Shown: positions 17,316 to 27,410, numbered from the stretch's first letter. The stretch: 64,000 bases of DNA from Bacillus sp. (in: firmicutes) (GCA_031180805.1 JAPSLL010000002.1:121375-185374); one strand, 5' to 3'. The notes: generated by a model from the sequence alone, not told the origin. Numbers and translations are program-made.

Positions 17316-18587
17316 TTATCTATTAAAATCAATCATCTCTATAGATTCGCCTAATGTTATGAATGTTTCACTTGGCTTTGTTTCGGCAATAATCTTACCC
17401 TTTCTAACGGAATATCTAACTGTCGCTTGCTTACGAATTACCTCATACTCGTTTTCTGCGGATAAGACGATAAAGTTAGCTGGCTTCCCAACTTCGATTC
17501 CGTATCCTTCTTCAATGTGTAATGTTTTTGCACTATTTTTCGTAATTAAATCGATTGAATTTACAATCTGCTCATAACCCATTAATTGTGAAGCATGGAT
17601 TCCCATATGTAACACTTGAAGCATATTTCCCGTTCCTAGTGGATACCATGGATCAAATATATCATCGTGGCCAAAACAAATATTTAACCCTGCTTCCTGT
17701 AATTCTTTTACCCGCGTTAAGCCTCTTCGCTTTGGATATGTATCAAATCTTCCCTGAAGGTGAATATTCACAAGTGGATTTGAAACAAAATTAATAGAAG
17801 AGAGCTTCAATAATCTAAATAATTTGTATGTGTAAGCATCATTATAAGAGCCCATTGCCGTTGTATGACTCGCTGTTGTACGAGAACCCATTCCACGTTC
17901 ATATGCCTCTTTTGCGACAACTTCAACAAATCGAGACTGTTCATCATCAATTTCATCACAATGGATATCTACTAAGCGATCGTATTTTTCAGCTAGATCA
18001 AAAGCGACTTTTAAAGACTCTACACCATATTCCCTAGTAAACTCAAAATGGGGAATCCCTCCGACAACATCAGCACCCATTTTCAAAGATTCTTCAAGCA
18101 ATTCTACACCGTTAGGGAATGATAAAATCCCCTCTTGTGGAAACGCGACAAGCTGAATATCGACAAACTGAGCCATTTCCTCTTTCACTTCAAGCATTGC
18201 TTTTAAAGCTGTTAAATTTGGATCTGTTACATCTACATGTGTACGAACCTGTTGAATCCCTTGAGAAATTTGCCATTTTAATGCTGTTTTTGCCCGCACC
18301 TTAACATCTTCATGTGTTAAAGATTCCTTACGCTGTGACCAACGTTGAATCCCTTCAAACAATGTTCCACTCTGATTCCATTCCGGCTCACCAGCTGTTA
18401 GTGTTGTATCTAAATGAATATGTGGCTCAATGAAAGGTGGTAAAACAAGAGATCCCTTTACATCGATTACCTCCTCATTCGGATCTATTTCACCAAGATT
18501 TTGGGTAATCGCCGCAAATTGACCATCTTTAACAACAATATACCAAAGTCCTTCTTTACCTCTTAATGTTGCATTTTGAATTATCAT
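17316..18587 (-). CDS. codA: Cytosine deaminase
   Basis: CodA hydrolyses cytosine to uracil and ammonia with a metal in an amidohydrolase barrel. The 423-residue protein shows the expected metal ligands and motifs in order: EPHIHLD near residue 53, 'HCDEIDDE' near 210, 'SHTTAM' near 240 and '[11 protein letters not shown]' near 310. The start ATG 18587 has AAGGTGA six bases upstream. It follows the permease gene codB by 22 bases and both are behind a PyrR-type attenuator, so they should respond to pyrimidine nucleotide supply. Confidence 0.95.
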   Translation of the reverse strand: MIIQNATLRGKEGLWYIVVKDGQFAAITQNLGEIDPNEEVIDVKGSLVLPPFIEPHIHLDTTLTAGEPEWNQSGTLFEGIQRWSQRKESLTHEDVKVRAKTALKWQISQGIQQVRTHVDVTDPNLTALKAMLEVKEEMAQFVDIQLVAFPQEGILSFPNGVELLEESLKMGADVVGGIPHFEFTREYGVESLKVAFDLAEKYDRLVDIHCDEIDDEQSRFVEVVAKEAYERGMGSRTTASHTTAMGSYNDAYTYKLFRLLKLSSINFVSNPLVNIHLQGRFDTYPKRRGLTRVKELQEAGLNICFGHDDIFDPWYPLGTGNMLQVLHMGIHASQLMGYEQIVNSIDLITKNSAKTLHIEEGYGIEVGKPANFIVLSAENEYEVIRKQATVRYSVRKGKIIAETKPSETFITLGESIEMIDFNR

Positions 18588-18609
18588 CAGTGATCACCTT
18601 TTCTTTGAT

Positions 18610-19836
18610 TCATTTTTTGTTAGAAGCAATGTACATTAATACGATATATACTACAGCTGTTCCAATTAGTGCATTTAACGGAGTAATACCTGGTGCAACC
18701 TGAGCTATGACTACACCGATCGCCCATGCTATGATTGAAATCCAGTTCACTGTTTTAAATTTCATCTCTTCAAACTTACCATATTTTCCTCCTCTTACAA
18801 AGAAATAGTCAGCTATAATGATAGCACCAATTGATGGAATCGCAGCACCAAGTACATTTAAAAATCCTACAAAGTTATTGTACATCCACATAGCAAGCAC
18901 TGTACCAACTAAACCATTTAATACAACAAACACCTTTTTAGAAATCTTCGTGATATTCGCAAACCCTAAGCCTGATGCATAAAGGGCATTGTCATTCGTT
19001 GTCCAAATATTTAAACCTAAAACGATAATCGCTGGAATCATTAATCCTTGTAAAAACATTACTTCTGAAATATCCCCTAAACCGTAAGACATTGATCCAA
19101 GTGCACCAAATAGGAACATTAATGAGTTCCCTAAGAAGAAAGCAATCACCGTTGCCACTACAGCAGAACGTGAAGTATTTGCAAATCGAGCAAAGTCAGG
19201 TGTTAAAGTACCACCACTAATAAAGGAACCGATACAAATTGATAAAGCCGCAGCAATTGTTAACGTTTCTTTTGGTTCATAATCAAATAATGCACCAAAA
19301 CCACCAAGGCTCTGTGTAGCTTCAAATGCTGAATAACCTCCTAAAATTGCAATTGCTGGTACCGCAATAAAGCTTAAAACGACTAATGATTTCATTCCGT
19401 AAATTGCAGATGCTGTCATTGCTATTCCAAAGATAAAAATTAAAGCATATACATTCCAATCCATCGCCTTTGCTACAGGAACAGCAAACATTGCTACCCC
19501 TACACCAAACCATCCAACTTGAGTAAAACCTAATAAAAATGAAGGTAAATATGATCCTTTATCACCAAATGCATATTTTGCTAATAAATGTGTTGATAGC
19601 CCCGTTTTTGCTGCGATGTACGCAAGGGCCCCTGTATAAATCCCAAGTGCTAAGTTACCTGCTAATACAATTAAAATAAACTGCGTAAACGTTAAGCCAA
19701 GTCCTAGCTCTCCTCCAGCTAACATACTTGCAGAGAAAAACGTAAATCCTAACATTACCGATATTGTTTTCCAAAAATTATTACGGTTCGATTTTGGTAC
19801 TGCTTGCCACGAAAACTCTAAATCTACTTTATCCAT
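18610..19836 (-). CDS. codB: Cytosine permease
   Basis: CodB is a twelve-helix NCS1 family transporter that imports cytosine. The 408-residue protein carries the family opening 'WKTISVMLGFTFFSASML', 'GFTQVGWFGVGVAMFA' and 'IWTTNDNALYASGLGFAN'. I chose ATG 19836, which has GGAGG eight bases upstream; an upstream in-frame extension of 14 residues runs into the leader and has no support. It is first in the codBA operon. Its 5' leader contains a PyrR-binding element and a terminator. Confidence 0.95.
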   Translation of the reverse strand: MDKVDLEFSWQAVPKSNRNNFWKTISVMLGFTFFSASMLAGGELGLGLTFTQFILIVLAGNLALGIYTGALAYIAAKTGLSTHLLAKYAFGDKGSYLPSFLLGFTQVGWFGVGVAMFAVPVAKAMDWNVYALIFIFGIAMTASAIYGMKSLVVLSFIAVPAIAILGGYSAFEATQSLGGFGALFDYEPKETLTIAAALSICIGSFISGGTLTPDFARFANTSRSAVVATVIAFFLGNSLMFLFGALGSMSYGLGDISEVMFLQGLMIPAIIVLGLNIWTTNDNALYASGLGFANITKISKKVFVVLNGLVGTVLAMWMYNNFVGFLNVLGAAIPSIGAIIIADYFFVRGGKYGKFEEMKFKTVNWISIIAWAIGVVIAQVAPGITPLNALIGTAVVYIVLMYIASNKK

Positions 19837-19878
19837 GAATATTTCCTCCAAATCTAATGTTTCCTGATACCACAGCAC

Positions 19879-19926
19879 AAAAAAAGAGGCTAATCACCAG
19901 TCTCCTGACAATAAGCCTCTTTTTCC
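19879..19926 (-). terminator. Attenuator terminator in the codBA leader
   Basis: On the minus strand AAAAAGAGGCT pairs with AGCCTCTTTTT around a long loop, followed by more T. It stands before the codB start. The loop contains TTGTCAG, which can pair with CTGACAA of the upstream PyrR-binding hairpin, giving a competing antiterminator. Confidence 0.85.
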
Positions 19927-19976
19927 ATTACAAAATACGATATATAGGTAAATACACCTATCCCTCGTATATCATA

Positions 19977-20014
19977 AAAAATCCGCTGTCCTTGTCAGCC
20001 TCTCTGGACTGATT
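19977..20014 (-). promoter_or_regulatory. PyrR-binding RNA element (anti-antiterminator)
   Basis: On the minus strand the hairpin AAATC-GTCC...GGAC-GATTT has the loop region CCAGAGAGGCTGACAA, matching the PyrR target consensus of B. subtilis pyr attenuators (purine-rich CNGNGAGG loop). With UMP-loaded PyrR bound, the downstream terminator would form and codBA would be switched off. PyrR itself is not encoded in this window. Confidence 0.8.
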
Positions 20015-20041
20015 TAAAGGTACCATTATGCAATTAAATTC

Positions 20042-20070
20042 ATTATTCCAAAAAACTTTCTTGATGTCAA
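20042..20070 (-). promoter_or_regulatory. Sigma-A promoter of codBA
   Basis: On the minus strand TTGACA (20070-20065) and AATAAT (20047-20042) are 17 bases apart, placing the transcript start just ahead of the PyrR-binding hairpin. Confidence 0.65.
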
Positions 20071-20251
20071 CAATCCATTTTGTGCTAAAAAATGGAAACA
20101 AACCAGCATATGGTATTTTTGGAATCCATGGATATTGAGCAATACTACAATTTACTTCAAAGTTTATTTTTTCAAAATAATTTTATTCTTACGGTAAAAA
20201 TGCGACTCCACACACAAAGACGACCCACCTAATAGATGAATCGTCCTAGTA

Positions 20252-21412
20252 CTATTCAAGGAACTTCTGCATATCCTCATCTAAATAAACCCAGCCTTTC
20301 CAGCCGATATGAATCGTGTCACGCATAAAATAAGGATCGTATTCATGGTCGGAATAATCGGCGTAAGTAAAGCCGCTATCATTAATCTGCTTCTTTATAC
20401 GAGTGTAGTAGTCTTGCCGTCCTTTTTCGGTGAAGCCTGTGTAATCATAATACGCCCCATTCACTGGGATAATAACAAAAAGCGGTTTAGCCTCAGCTTC
20501 CTTGAGAATATCAAGCATCAACTGGAAATCATCATATTCAGGAGATTCTCCATAAGAATGTCCTTTGTTCTTTCCTTCCATACTCTTGATATAGTGCTTC
20601 TTATGATTATACACTTTGTCATCAATATAAAATTTGGAATGCTGTGTCCGTTTCTCGCCATAAGAATTGGCTTGTGCCTTCAGTTCTTCCCATGTCTTGT
20701 CCTTCACTTCGTCTGACTGATAACGATTAGTTGGTTTATCTTTCAAAAGTGTGAAATACAGGTCCTTTTTCTCAAGTATGGATATATAAGCCTTTGCAGG
20801 AACTGATAAAGTATTAAACATAACCTTTTTGTCATTCAGGTAAGCATTGTAAAGCTGATAAAGTATCGGGTCGTTCTTGACCGCATTATACGTCATCAAG
20901 CGCTGCATTAATTTTCGTTTCACCTGCTCGTTAACTTCTTTATTGAAAGGAAGCTGGTACGCTTGCAGGGAGGAATAGTTTGGTGCAAAATGCTGCTCGT
21001 CTGTACCATGCTTTACAAACCATTGCGGTGATACGATGATGACCATTTGCTTGTTCTTCAATTGATCGGCATGTGTTGCAAAGTTTACATCATGAATAAT
21101 AGAGGTCATTCCGCCTTTTCCTATTAAATAAGGTGTAAAGGTAGCTTTATTCGTTTCGAAATAATTCGATGGATGGAATGGATCCCACCGCGACAATTCA
21201 GAAGAACCATAGATTGGAACATATGTCGAACGTTTGAGCATTTCACTTTGCAAATATGTCCCTTGAAACATATTTGGCTCCAGACTGATAGCCGATTCCT
21301 CCAAACGATCCGCTGGAACTAACTTAACCAGCCATGATACAGGTACGAATACGACCCCGGCAAACAAGACCAATGCAAGAATAATTGGTCCAAACAGATA
21401 CTTCTTCTTCAT
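20252..21412 (-). CDS. dltD: D-alanyl transfer protein DltD
   Basis: DltD takes part in the extracellular step of teichoic acid D-alanylation. The 386-residue protein has one N-terminal membrane anchor (about residues 5-25) and an SGNH-like outer domain: 'YGSSELSRWDPFHPSNYF' with the catalytic serine near residue 70, and the C-terminal 'DTIHIGWKGW' with the catalytic Asp/His. Its start overlaps the dltC stop codon by one base. It is the last gene of the operon; only a weak hairpin (about 20217-20247) follows. Confidence 0.95.
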   Translation of the reverse strand: MKKKYLFGPIILALVLFAGVVFVPVSWLVKLVPADRLEESAISLEPNMFQGTYLQSEMLKRSTYVPIYGSSELSRWDPFHPSNYFETNKATFTPYLIGKGGMTSIIHDVNFATHADQLKNKQMVIIVSPQWFVKHGTDEQHFAPNYSSLQAYQLPFNKEVNEQVKRKLMQRLMTYNAVKNDPILYQLYNAYLNDKKVMFNTLSVPAKAYISILEKKDLYFTLLKDKPTNRYQSDEVKDKTWEELKAQANSYGEKRTQHSKFYIDDKVYNHKKHYIKSMEGKNKGHSYGESPEYDDFQLMLDILKEAEAKPLFVIIPVNGAYYDYTGFTEKGRQDYYTRIKKQINDSGFTYADYSDHEYDPYFMRDTIHIGWKGWVYLDEDMQKFLE

Positions 21413-21648
21413 TATTTCAGCTCATTCAGACGATCAACGATAGCATTTGGTGTATTCCATGTATCACGGTCGAACTCCGTAATCGGTACATTGATATCAA
21501 GCTGCTCATCGAATTGAACTAGTAATTCTACTGTCGCAAATGAATCAAGCAGTCCTGCGTCGAATATATCCAAATCATGCTCTTCTTTCACAACATCATC
21601 TTCACAAACTTCTGCAATAATTTGTAGTACTTTCTCTTTAAAATTCAT
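21412..21648 (-). CDS. dltC: D-alanine--poly(phosphoribitol) ligase carrier protein DltC
   Basis: DltC is the small carrier that holds D-alanine as a thioester on phosphopantetheine. The 78-residue acidic protein has the attachment serine, Ser36, in 'GLLDSFATVELL'. Gene length and composition are typical. It lies 15 bases after dltB and shares TAATG with dltD, consistent with tight coupling in the dlt operon. Confidence 0.96.
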   Translation of the reverse strand: MNFKEKVLQIIAEVCEDDVVKEEHDLDIFDAGLLDSFATVELLVQFDEQLDINVPITEFDRDTWNTPNAIVDRLNELK

Positions 21649-21663
21649 ATTTATATTCCCCTT

Positions 21664-22821
21664 TTATTGAAATAGTCTGCCGGAAAACAGGTAAAAGCCA
21701 AAACAAACGACATGGAAAGTGATGACGATAGACACAATTGTCATTACTCTTCCTGTTGGCCAGCGTTTATGTTTTTTATTCCAGGTCTCGAAGAAATTAA
21801 ATCCTACCATCATCAAGGCATGATATGCTCCATAAATGATGTACTGAATCGCTAATCCATGCCATACTCCCATAAGCAGGAACAGCAGGATATAACCCAG
21901 ATTCGAAACGAGCATTTTGTTCTGTATCCATTTTTTCTTCTTCATCAGAAAGACGAAGCGCATAAACACATAATCACGGAACCAGAACGACAGTGACATA
22001 TGCCATCGATTCCAGAAATCCTTGATGTTTCGGCTGATGAATGGCTTATCAAAGTTCTCGGGTGATCGGATTCCCATTATATAACTGACTCCGACTGCAA
22101 ACGCCGTATAGCCGGCAAAGTCGAAGAATAGATACAAGCTATAGCTGTACATGTACAACAGATGATAGCTAAACTTGCCATCAGCTATATAATCTAGATT
22201 CATAATGAAGTATGTATTGATGCTATAGCCGATTATAAATTTATACAAAAAACCAAGGAAGATTTTGTTAATCCCTTTATAAAGTAGTTCCTTGTACTCC
22301 TCCGGTGTCCAACACTTTTCTTCATCCTTCTGAAATCGGCGGAAGCGATCAATCGGACCTGATGAAATTGTCGGGTAAAACAGCATAAAATTGACAAGCT
22401 GAAAAATCGAGAGCTGCTCCTTAATCAATCCATCTCTTGTTTCAATAATGATTTGGACAGCTCGGAATGTCAGATAAGAGATACCAAGAAAGCTTGCCCA
22501 GTTATCCACTGCCAAAATCGGCAAAACCTTCGATAAAATCAAAGGCAGGATCGATAAAAAACTTATTACATAGAATACGAGGCTACTATTCTTTGTCTGT
22601 CGATAAGTAATATAGCCCTTGACCAGTACAACCTGAAGGATGGTGAAGGCTACTAACGAGAAGAAGCCTGCGTTTCCTTCTGAAAATATAATAGCCAATA
22701 CAACAATGGAGACGAACACATTGTAATACCGCAGGCGCTTGCCCATTGTGCCGAGAATCATCGTCGGCAGCAGCAAAATACCTAGAATGATAAAGAAAAG
22801 GAAAGAGCTATACGGGGTCAT
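21664..22821 (-). CDS. dltB: D-alanyl-lipoteichoic acid transfer membrane protein DltB
   Basis: DltB is a membrane-bound O-acyltransferase (MBOAT) that passes D-alanine across or through the membrane. The 385-residue protein has about eleven hydrophobic segments. The MBOAT core '[18 protein letters not shown]' near residue 270 and the conserved histidine in '[15 protein letters not shown]' near 317 are visible. The start ATG overlaps the dltA stop codon by four bases (ATGA). Confidence 0.95.
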   Translation of the reverse strand: MTPYSSFLFFIILGILLLPTMILGTMGKRLRYYNVFVSIVVLAIIFSEGNAGFFSLVAFTILQVVLVKGYITYRQTKNSSLVFYVISFLSILPLILSKVLPILAVDNWASFLGISYLTFRAVQIIIETRDGLIKEQLSIFQLVNFMLFYPTISSGPIDRFRRFQKDEEKCWTPEEYKELLYKGINKIFLGFLYKFIIGYSINTYFIMNLDYIADGKFSYHLLYMYSYSLYLFFDFAGYTAFAVGVSYIMGIRSPENFDKPFISRNIKDFWNRWHMSLSFWFRDYVFMRFVFLMKKKKWIQNKMLVSNLGYILLFLLMGVWHGLAIQYIIYGAYHALMMVGFNFFETWNKKHKRWPTGRVMTIVSIVITFHVVCFGFYLFSGRLFQ

Positions 22822-24320
22822 GCGAATACCTCTTCCTTCATTTTCTTACGGTCTGCTTTCCCATTCATCGTCATTGGAATAGCAGTATGATACGTGAACT
22901 TACGCGGGATCATATATGCTGGCAAGCGCAAAGAAAGGTCTTTTCGAATAGCAGCTGTCAGCTTGTACTCCTTATCAAAGCTATGATCCGCTGGTACCAC
23001 TGCCGCAATCAAGTATTCAATTTCCTCGTTTGGTGCATATGGGATAATAATGGCAGCCTTAATATAATCAGACTGATTAAGGTGGAATTCAATCTCTTCC
23101 AGCTCCATCCGGTAACCATGCAGCTTAATTTGATAATCCAGTCTGCCTTGGCAGTACACCACCCCGTCCTGAATAAAGCCGGCGTCTCCGGTACGGTAGG
23201 CGTTCATTCCGTTTATAATGCCAAATGCATTTTCTGTCAGTAAAGGCTCACCCAGGTAGCCTTTAGACACACTTGGTCCCGCAAGGATAAGCTCACCTTT
23301 TTCACCTTCAGGCAGCGGGTTACCCAATTCGTCCATAACGAAAATACGCATATCGGATTTTGGATAGCCAACAGGTAGCGCCTTCTCATTAGCGAGCAAT
23401 TCTTCAGTAATTTCAATCGACGTCACAGCAACTGTTGCTTCTGTAGGCCCATAGGTATTAAAAATCCTTGCTCTTGGGAAACGTTCTTTCAGCTCTTTGG
23501 CAACAGCTAGCGGTAGTACTTCACCACAGAAAAGGAATACCTCAAGCTCAGGAAGCATTATTTGATTAAAGTCGGGATTTGGGAAACACATTTGCACGAA
23601 GGATGGCGTCGATGTCCATATTTGCAATGCAGAACGACTCAAGTTCTCAAACAAAAGCTTCGGCTTATTGATTACTTCTTTCTCCAATGTATGAATTGTA
23701 CCCCCGCTCTGCAGCGCTGGATAAAAATCCATCACAGACAAATCGAATGAAAAGGGTGCCTGATTCAAAAACACCTTTCCTTGACCTATTGGAAAGTCAC
23801 CTGTCATCCAATCGGTAAAAGATTGCAGATTTGCTGCAGTAATTTGAACGCCTTTTGGATTTCCAGTACTGCCGGATGTATAAATAATATAAAAGACTTC
23901 ATCAGGCTCGACCCAGTATTCATCACCAATAAGCTCTTCTTGTCCCAGCTGCAGTGTCGGCGCGTGTAAAACAGTGACATTATCAAAATCCAGCATGCTA
24001 TCTGTTGTATTAATTACCAATCCTGCACCAGATTTTTCTACGATAAGACGCACTCGTTCCATTGGAATTGATGTATCTACCGGTATATAAGGGTGGCCAG
24101 CCTTTACACAGGCGAGAAACGATACCGGCATATCGATTCCCATATGACCATACACAACAACTGGCGTCTGCCGCTCGAGTTGTGTGGCATGTATTAAGCT
24201 TGCTAGCCTGCTTGCTCTGTCCCAAAGCGATCTGTAGTTCAGCACCTGGTCCTCTGTACGAAATGCTGTCTGTTCTGGGTTTCTTGCCGCATGCTGTGCA
24301 ATACGAGTTAAAAGTTTCAT
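22818..24320 (-). CDS. dltA: D-alanine--poly(phosphoribitol) ligase DltA
   Basis: DltA adenylates D-alanine with ATP and loads it on DltC, starting D-alanylation of teichoic acids, which lowers the negative charge of the wall. The 500-residue cytoplasmic protein has the AMP-binding signature '[12 protein letters not shown]' near residue 148, '[13 protein letters not shown]' near 290 and the C-terminal catalytic lysine in 'NGKADRKKM'. Only 17 bases separate it from dltX upstream. The gene looks richer in GC than the surrounding housekeeping genes. Confidence 0.96.
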   Translation of the reverse strand: MKLLTRIAQHAARNPEQTAFRTEDQVLNYRSLWDRASRLASLIHATQLERQTPVVVYGHMGIDMPVSFLACVKAGHPYIPVDTSIPMERVRLIVEKSGAGLVINTTDSMLDFDNVTVLHAPTLQLGQEELIGDEYWVEPDEVFYIIYTSGSTGNPKGVQITAANLQSFTDWMTGDFPIGQGKVFLNQAPFSFDLSVMDFYPALQSGGTIHTLEKEVINKPKLLFENLSRSALQIWTSTPSFVQMCFPNPDFNQIMLPELEVFLFCGEVLPLAVAKELKERFPRARIFNTYGPTEATVAVTSIEITEELLANEKALPVGYPKSDMRIFVMDELGNPLPEGEKGELILAGPSVSKGYLGEPLLTENAFGIINGMNAYRTGDAGFIQDGVVYCQGRLDYQIKLHGYRMELEEIEFHLNQSDYIKAAIIIPYAPNEEIEYLIAAVVPADHSFDKEYKLTAAIRKDLSLRLPAYMIPRKFTYHTAIPMTMNGKADRKKMKEEVFA

Positions 24321-24337
24321 TCTATTATCTTCTCCAT

Positions 24338-24484
24338 TTAAAAATCATTATAAATATAGTTACCTGTATTGGCCGTATGGAAGCCGTACATCAAGAACAA
24401 GGTAATAAGGATTGCTAGATAAAAACAAGTATGTAAAGCAAAACGGACATAATTGTGCGTATATAGCTGTTTAAGCTTATTCAT
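24338..24484 (-). CDS. dltX: Teichoic acid D-Ala incorporation-associated protein DltX
   Basis: This 48-residue ORF starts at ATG 24484 with GGAGAG upstream. It has one membrane helix (about residues 15-33) and ends in the family's C-terminal motif, here '[11 protein letters not shown]'. DltX is a short single-span protein needed for D-alanylation whose C-terminal motif acts on the outer side of the membrane. It fills the space between the response regulator gene (14 bases upstream) and dltA (17 bases downstream). Confidence 0.93.
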   Translation of the reverse strand: MNKLKQLYTHNYVRFALHTCFYLAILITLFLMYGFHTANTGNYIYNDF

Positions 24485-24498
24485 CTTCTCTCTCCATT

Positions 24499-25170
24499 TT
24501 ATTCAAATTTATAGCCGGTTCCAATAACAGTCCGGATATGATGTGATTCGGAGCTTAATTTAGCTCTCAGCTTTTTAATATGTGTATCAACAACTCGATT
24601 ATCACCATCGAAGTCCAACCCCCATACGTGATTCAAAATTGTTTCGCGTGAAAGGACATTATTTTTGTGATGAAGCAGGAACACCAATAATTCATATTCC
24701 TTTGGCGTCAAATCGACTTGTTGGCCCTCAAGCTGAAGCTGACGGGACTTCGTATTAACAATTGCTTTACCGAAGCTAATCATATGACCATTCGGCAGGT
24801 AATGTTCGGTTGCCCGTTTCATTAAAGAATTAGCACGAGCTACTAACACTCTTGGGCTGAATGGCTTGGTAACATAATCATCGGCTCCGAGTTCGAACCC
24901 ATGAATTTTGTCATTATCACTGGATTTCGCTGTAAGGAGAATAATTGGTACACCAGACCTCATTCGAACCTGCTTGGTGACAGCAAATCCATCCATTTGC
25001 GGCATCATGATATCGAGAATGACTAAATCTGGATAAATGGCGTCAAACCAGTCAATTGCACTGCTGCCATTATCCGTTTCATACACATCCCAGCCGTCCT
25101 TTTTGAAATAATCGGCTACAACTTCTCGAATTCTTACTTCATCCTCGACAAGCAATACTTTCTTCCCCAT
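24499..25170 (-). CDS. OmpR-family response regulator in front of dltXABCD
   Basis: The 223-residue regulator has a receiver domain with phospho-acceptor Asp53 (ILDIMMP) and the '[16 protein letters not shown]' end, followed by an OmpR/PhoB winged helix ('DLTPKEYELLVFLL', 'VVDTHIKKLRAKL'). ATG 25170 has AAGGAAG about eight bases upstream; a TTG 18 bases earlier lies within that signal. It follows the kinase gene by 79 bases and precedes dltX by 14, so it is very likely in one transcript with dltXABCD. B. subtilis has no such pair there; streptococci have the analogous DltRS. Target control of dlt is inferred from position. Confidence 0.92.
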   Translation of the reverse strand: MGKKVLLVEDEVRIREVVADYFKKDGWDVYETDNGSSAIDWFDAIYPDLVILDIMMPQMDGFAVTKQVRMRSGVPIILLTAKSSDNDKIHGFELGADDYVTKPFSPRVLVARANSLMKRATEHYLPNGHMISFGKAIVNTKSRQLQLEGQQVDLTPKEYELLVFLLHHKNNVLSRETILNHVWGLDFDGDNRVVDTHIKKLRAKLSSESHHIRTVIGTGYKFE

Positions 25171-25249
25171 CGTGAATCTTCCTTCCAATCTCTATAAATA
25201 TTAACAAGGTTATATGTCTTTCATGTGTCCTAATAAGCAATTAGTCCCA

Positions 25250-26992
25250 TTAATTGAAACGAACATAGAAACGTACACCATCAGGTATGTTTTCCGCTCC
25301 GTAATGAAATGCATGTAGATTTAGAATTTGTTGGACAATCGCCAACCCTAATCCTGTACCGCCTGTCATTCTGCTCCGAGAAGATTCGGTCCGATAGAAA
25401 CGTTTCCAAATCTTTTCCATCTGCTCTACCGGTATTTGCGTGCCTTTGTTATCGATTTTAAACACACTGCCACCGTTTTCCTGATCCAATTCGATTCGAA
25501 TCGCAATGACAGAATCGGGCTTACTGTGCCTGATTGCATTAATTAGAAGATTTTTCATTACTCGTTCCATCCACTCATAATCCGCCAAAATATGCTGTTC
25601 ATTTTTCGGCATGATTTCAATGACGACATTTTTCTCTTTCGCTATACAAAATAGTTTATCTGCCAAGTCTTCTATCATTTCACTGAGGAGAAAAGATGTT
25701 TTTCTTAGTTTAATTGCACCGTTCTCCAACTTAGCCAAATCCAGCATATCTTTTATTAGCACTTCCATCTTTTCTGACTCCTCAATGATCACTTCTATAT
25801 AGTGATCCTGCTTATCCGGACTGACACCATCCTGAAGCCCCTCAGCGAAGCTTTTGACAATGCTAAGCGGTGTCTTCAATTCATGTGATGCATGCTCGAA
25901 AAACTCGCGTTGCTCCTTTTCCATCTGCACACGTTTTTGCATATCTTGCTTCAGCTTTCCATTGGCTTGTTTCAATTCATTTAATGCAACATTCAGATTT
26001 TGCGCCATAACAAGCATATTGTTTGAAAGGCTCCCCAGCTCATCCTTCTGCTTAATTGGCTTCGCCGATGAGAAGTCTAGATGCACCATTTTCTTAGCCA
26101 TTTCATTCAGCTTAATCAATGGCCTACTAACAAGACGGGAGAAGAATAATGACAGCAAAAGGATGAGAATGAAGCCTACGATTCCGATATATACATAAAA
26201 TATTTGAAGTGCTTCATTGGTATCTCTGATTTCCTGAAGAGATGCGACAGAGAACATATATTGCATTTCTCCGTCTTTCTTAAACGGCTCAATTAGTACT
26301 AAATTATGTTTTCCACTCCATGACTCCACCCAGTCCAGCTGCAAACTTTCCCCTTTGGAAAGCTGCTTTATCTGCGCCTCCTTAAGCGGGAACCATTCTA
26401 GCAGCGCATCATAGAGGATTCCTAGTCCTCTATTTATCATCCCAGCCTTAGGCAGCGAAATACTTTTTACTTTCCCTTCGATTGTCATTTCATTCTCGAC
26501 CAGATCTTCACCGACACTAAACTCATTCTTCGTAATAACAGATGGATAAATGACCAAAGGAACCGTAGCATCTGCTTCTCCTTGCACACTCAATGTATCT
26601 CCCTTTGTGATATTCAATGACCGCAACTGTTTTCCGTAATTTGTAACGAGTAAGGAAAGCGATACTTCTACAACTTTGCCATCTCCTGTTTCTAGCATGA
26701 TGTTAAACGGATCCTTTACCAACTGAAAACCCTCTGCGTCCACAATCGTCAACGGACTTTTGGTCTCCCTCATGTAAGAAAGTGTCTGTCTTGTCAGTTC
26801 CTCTTCGCTCCAGGAATTCTTCTCATAAGCTTCTGCTAATTGATGTAAGTGCTTTGCTGCTTCCTTCGTTTTATGATGCTGATAAAAACGATCAAAGAAT
26901 ACTAGCTGAAATATCATAATCATGGCGTAAAACATCAAAAAGAATAAAGCTGTTACAGCGAATAATTTAACGGTGATACCGCGTTTTCTCAT
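25250..26992 (-). CDS. Membrane sensor histidine kinase in front of dltXABCD
   Basis: The 580-residue kinase has an N-terminal helix (about residues 8-30), an outer domain of roughly 225 residues, a second helix ('IFYVYIGIVGFILILLLSLFF'), a HAMP linker, a HisKA domain with the phospho-accepting His in 'FFEHASHELKTPLS' and a HATPase domain with 'NLLINAIRHS' and 'GGTGLGLAIV'. ATG 26992 is supported by AAAGGAG seven bases upstream. The response regulator and the dlt genes follow on the same strand. The long outer domain suggests an external ligand such as a cationic peptide or cation, which sequence cannot confirm. Confidence 0.92.
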   Translation of the reverse strand: MRKRGITVKLFAVTALFFLMFYAMIMIFQLVFFDRFYQHHKTKEAAKHLHQLAEAYEKNSWSEEELTRQTLSYMRETKSPLTIVDAEGFQLVKDPFNIMLETGDGKVVEVSLSLLVTNYGKQLRSLNITKGDTLSVQGEADATVPLVIYPSVITKNEFSVGEDLVENEMTIEGKVKSISLPKAGMINRGLGILYDALLEWFPLKEAQIKQLSKGESLQLDWVESWSGKHNLVLIEPFKKDGEMQYMFSVASLQEIRDTNEALQIFYVYIGIVGFILILLLSLFFSRLVSRPLIKLNEMAKKMVHLDFSSAKPIKQKDELGSLSNNMLVMAQNLNVALNELKQANGKLKQDMQKRVQMEKEQREFFEHASHELKTPLSIVKSFAEGLQDGVSPDKQDHYIEVIIEESEKMEVLIKDMLDLAKLENGAIKLRKTSFLLSEMIEDLADKLFCIAKEKNVVIEIMPKNEQHILADYEWMERVMKNLLINAIRHSKPDSVIAIRIELDQENGGSVFKIDNKGTQIPVEQMEKIWKRFYRTESSRSRMTGGTGLGLAIVQQILNLHAFHYGAENIPDGVRFYVRFN

Positions 26993-27125
26993 GTTATACT
27001 CCTTTACTTCATACGACAATTTATTAATAACTTAAGCTATAGGTATGTTTTTTGTGTGTCCATATACAACCTCCATATAGTAAACAATTTTTCAAATTGT
27101 GCAATATTTTATCGTTATAGCTTGT

Positions 27126-27272
27126 TTATTGAATACGTGGACCAGCTAATGTTTCGTTAATTTGTCCTTTCACTAATAAGGTCGAAATCATTTATATCGT
27201 ATCTGCTAAGTTGCAAATATCCGCAAGGCTGGTGGCTAGGTTACCGGCTAATACGACACTTTTGAAAATCAT
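27126..27272 (-). pseudogene. Possible short gene remnant with one in-frame stop
   Basis: Read on the minus strand, 48 codons are open except for one TAA that is followed directly by ATG in the same frame ('...NLADTI stop MISTLLV...GPRIQ'). The composition looks coding, but there is no clear ribosome binding site and no family I recognise. It could be a decayed small gene or chance. Confidence 0.25.
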
Positions 27273-27285
27273 ATCCTGTTAAATT

Positions 27286-27410
27286 TAAGGGTATGTTAAA
27301 GATTATTGTTGATTTGTTTATTGGAAAGAATACGTGAGAGAAGCGTGTCAAAGGAGGCTCCCGGACCGCCCGCAGAAAGCGAACGCTGCAAGAGGAAATA
27401 AACAACCATT
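27286..27410. repeat. Interspersed repeat, copy D (inverted and shortened)
   Basis: Starting at GGGTATGTTAAAGATTATTG, this reads as the reverse complement of the family: GTTGATT...GGA, TACGTGAGA, then AGGAGGCTC, CGCAGAAAGCGA. The middle of the element is missing. It lies in the 500-base space between the kinase and Crp-type genes, which otherwise shows nothing I recognise. Confidence 0.65.

Noticed and set aside
17074-17577. 167-residue open frame
   Set aside because: It runs through repeat copy C and antisense to codA.
19935-20014. Purine riboswitch upstream of codBA
   Set aside because: The hairpin sequence fits a PyrR target loop instead, and the purine aptamer core is absent.
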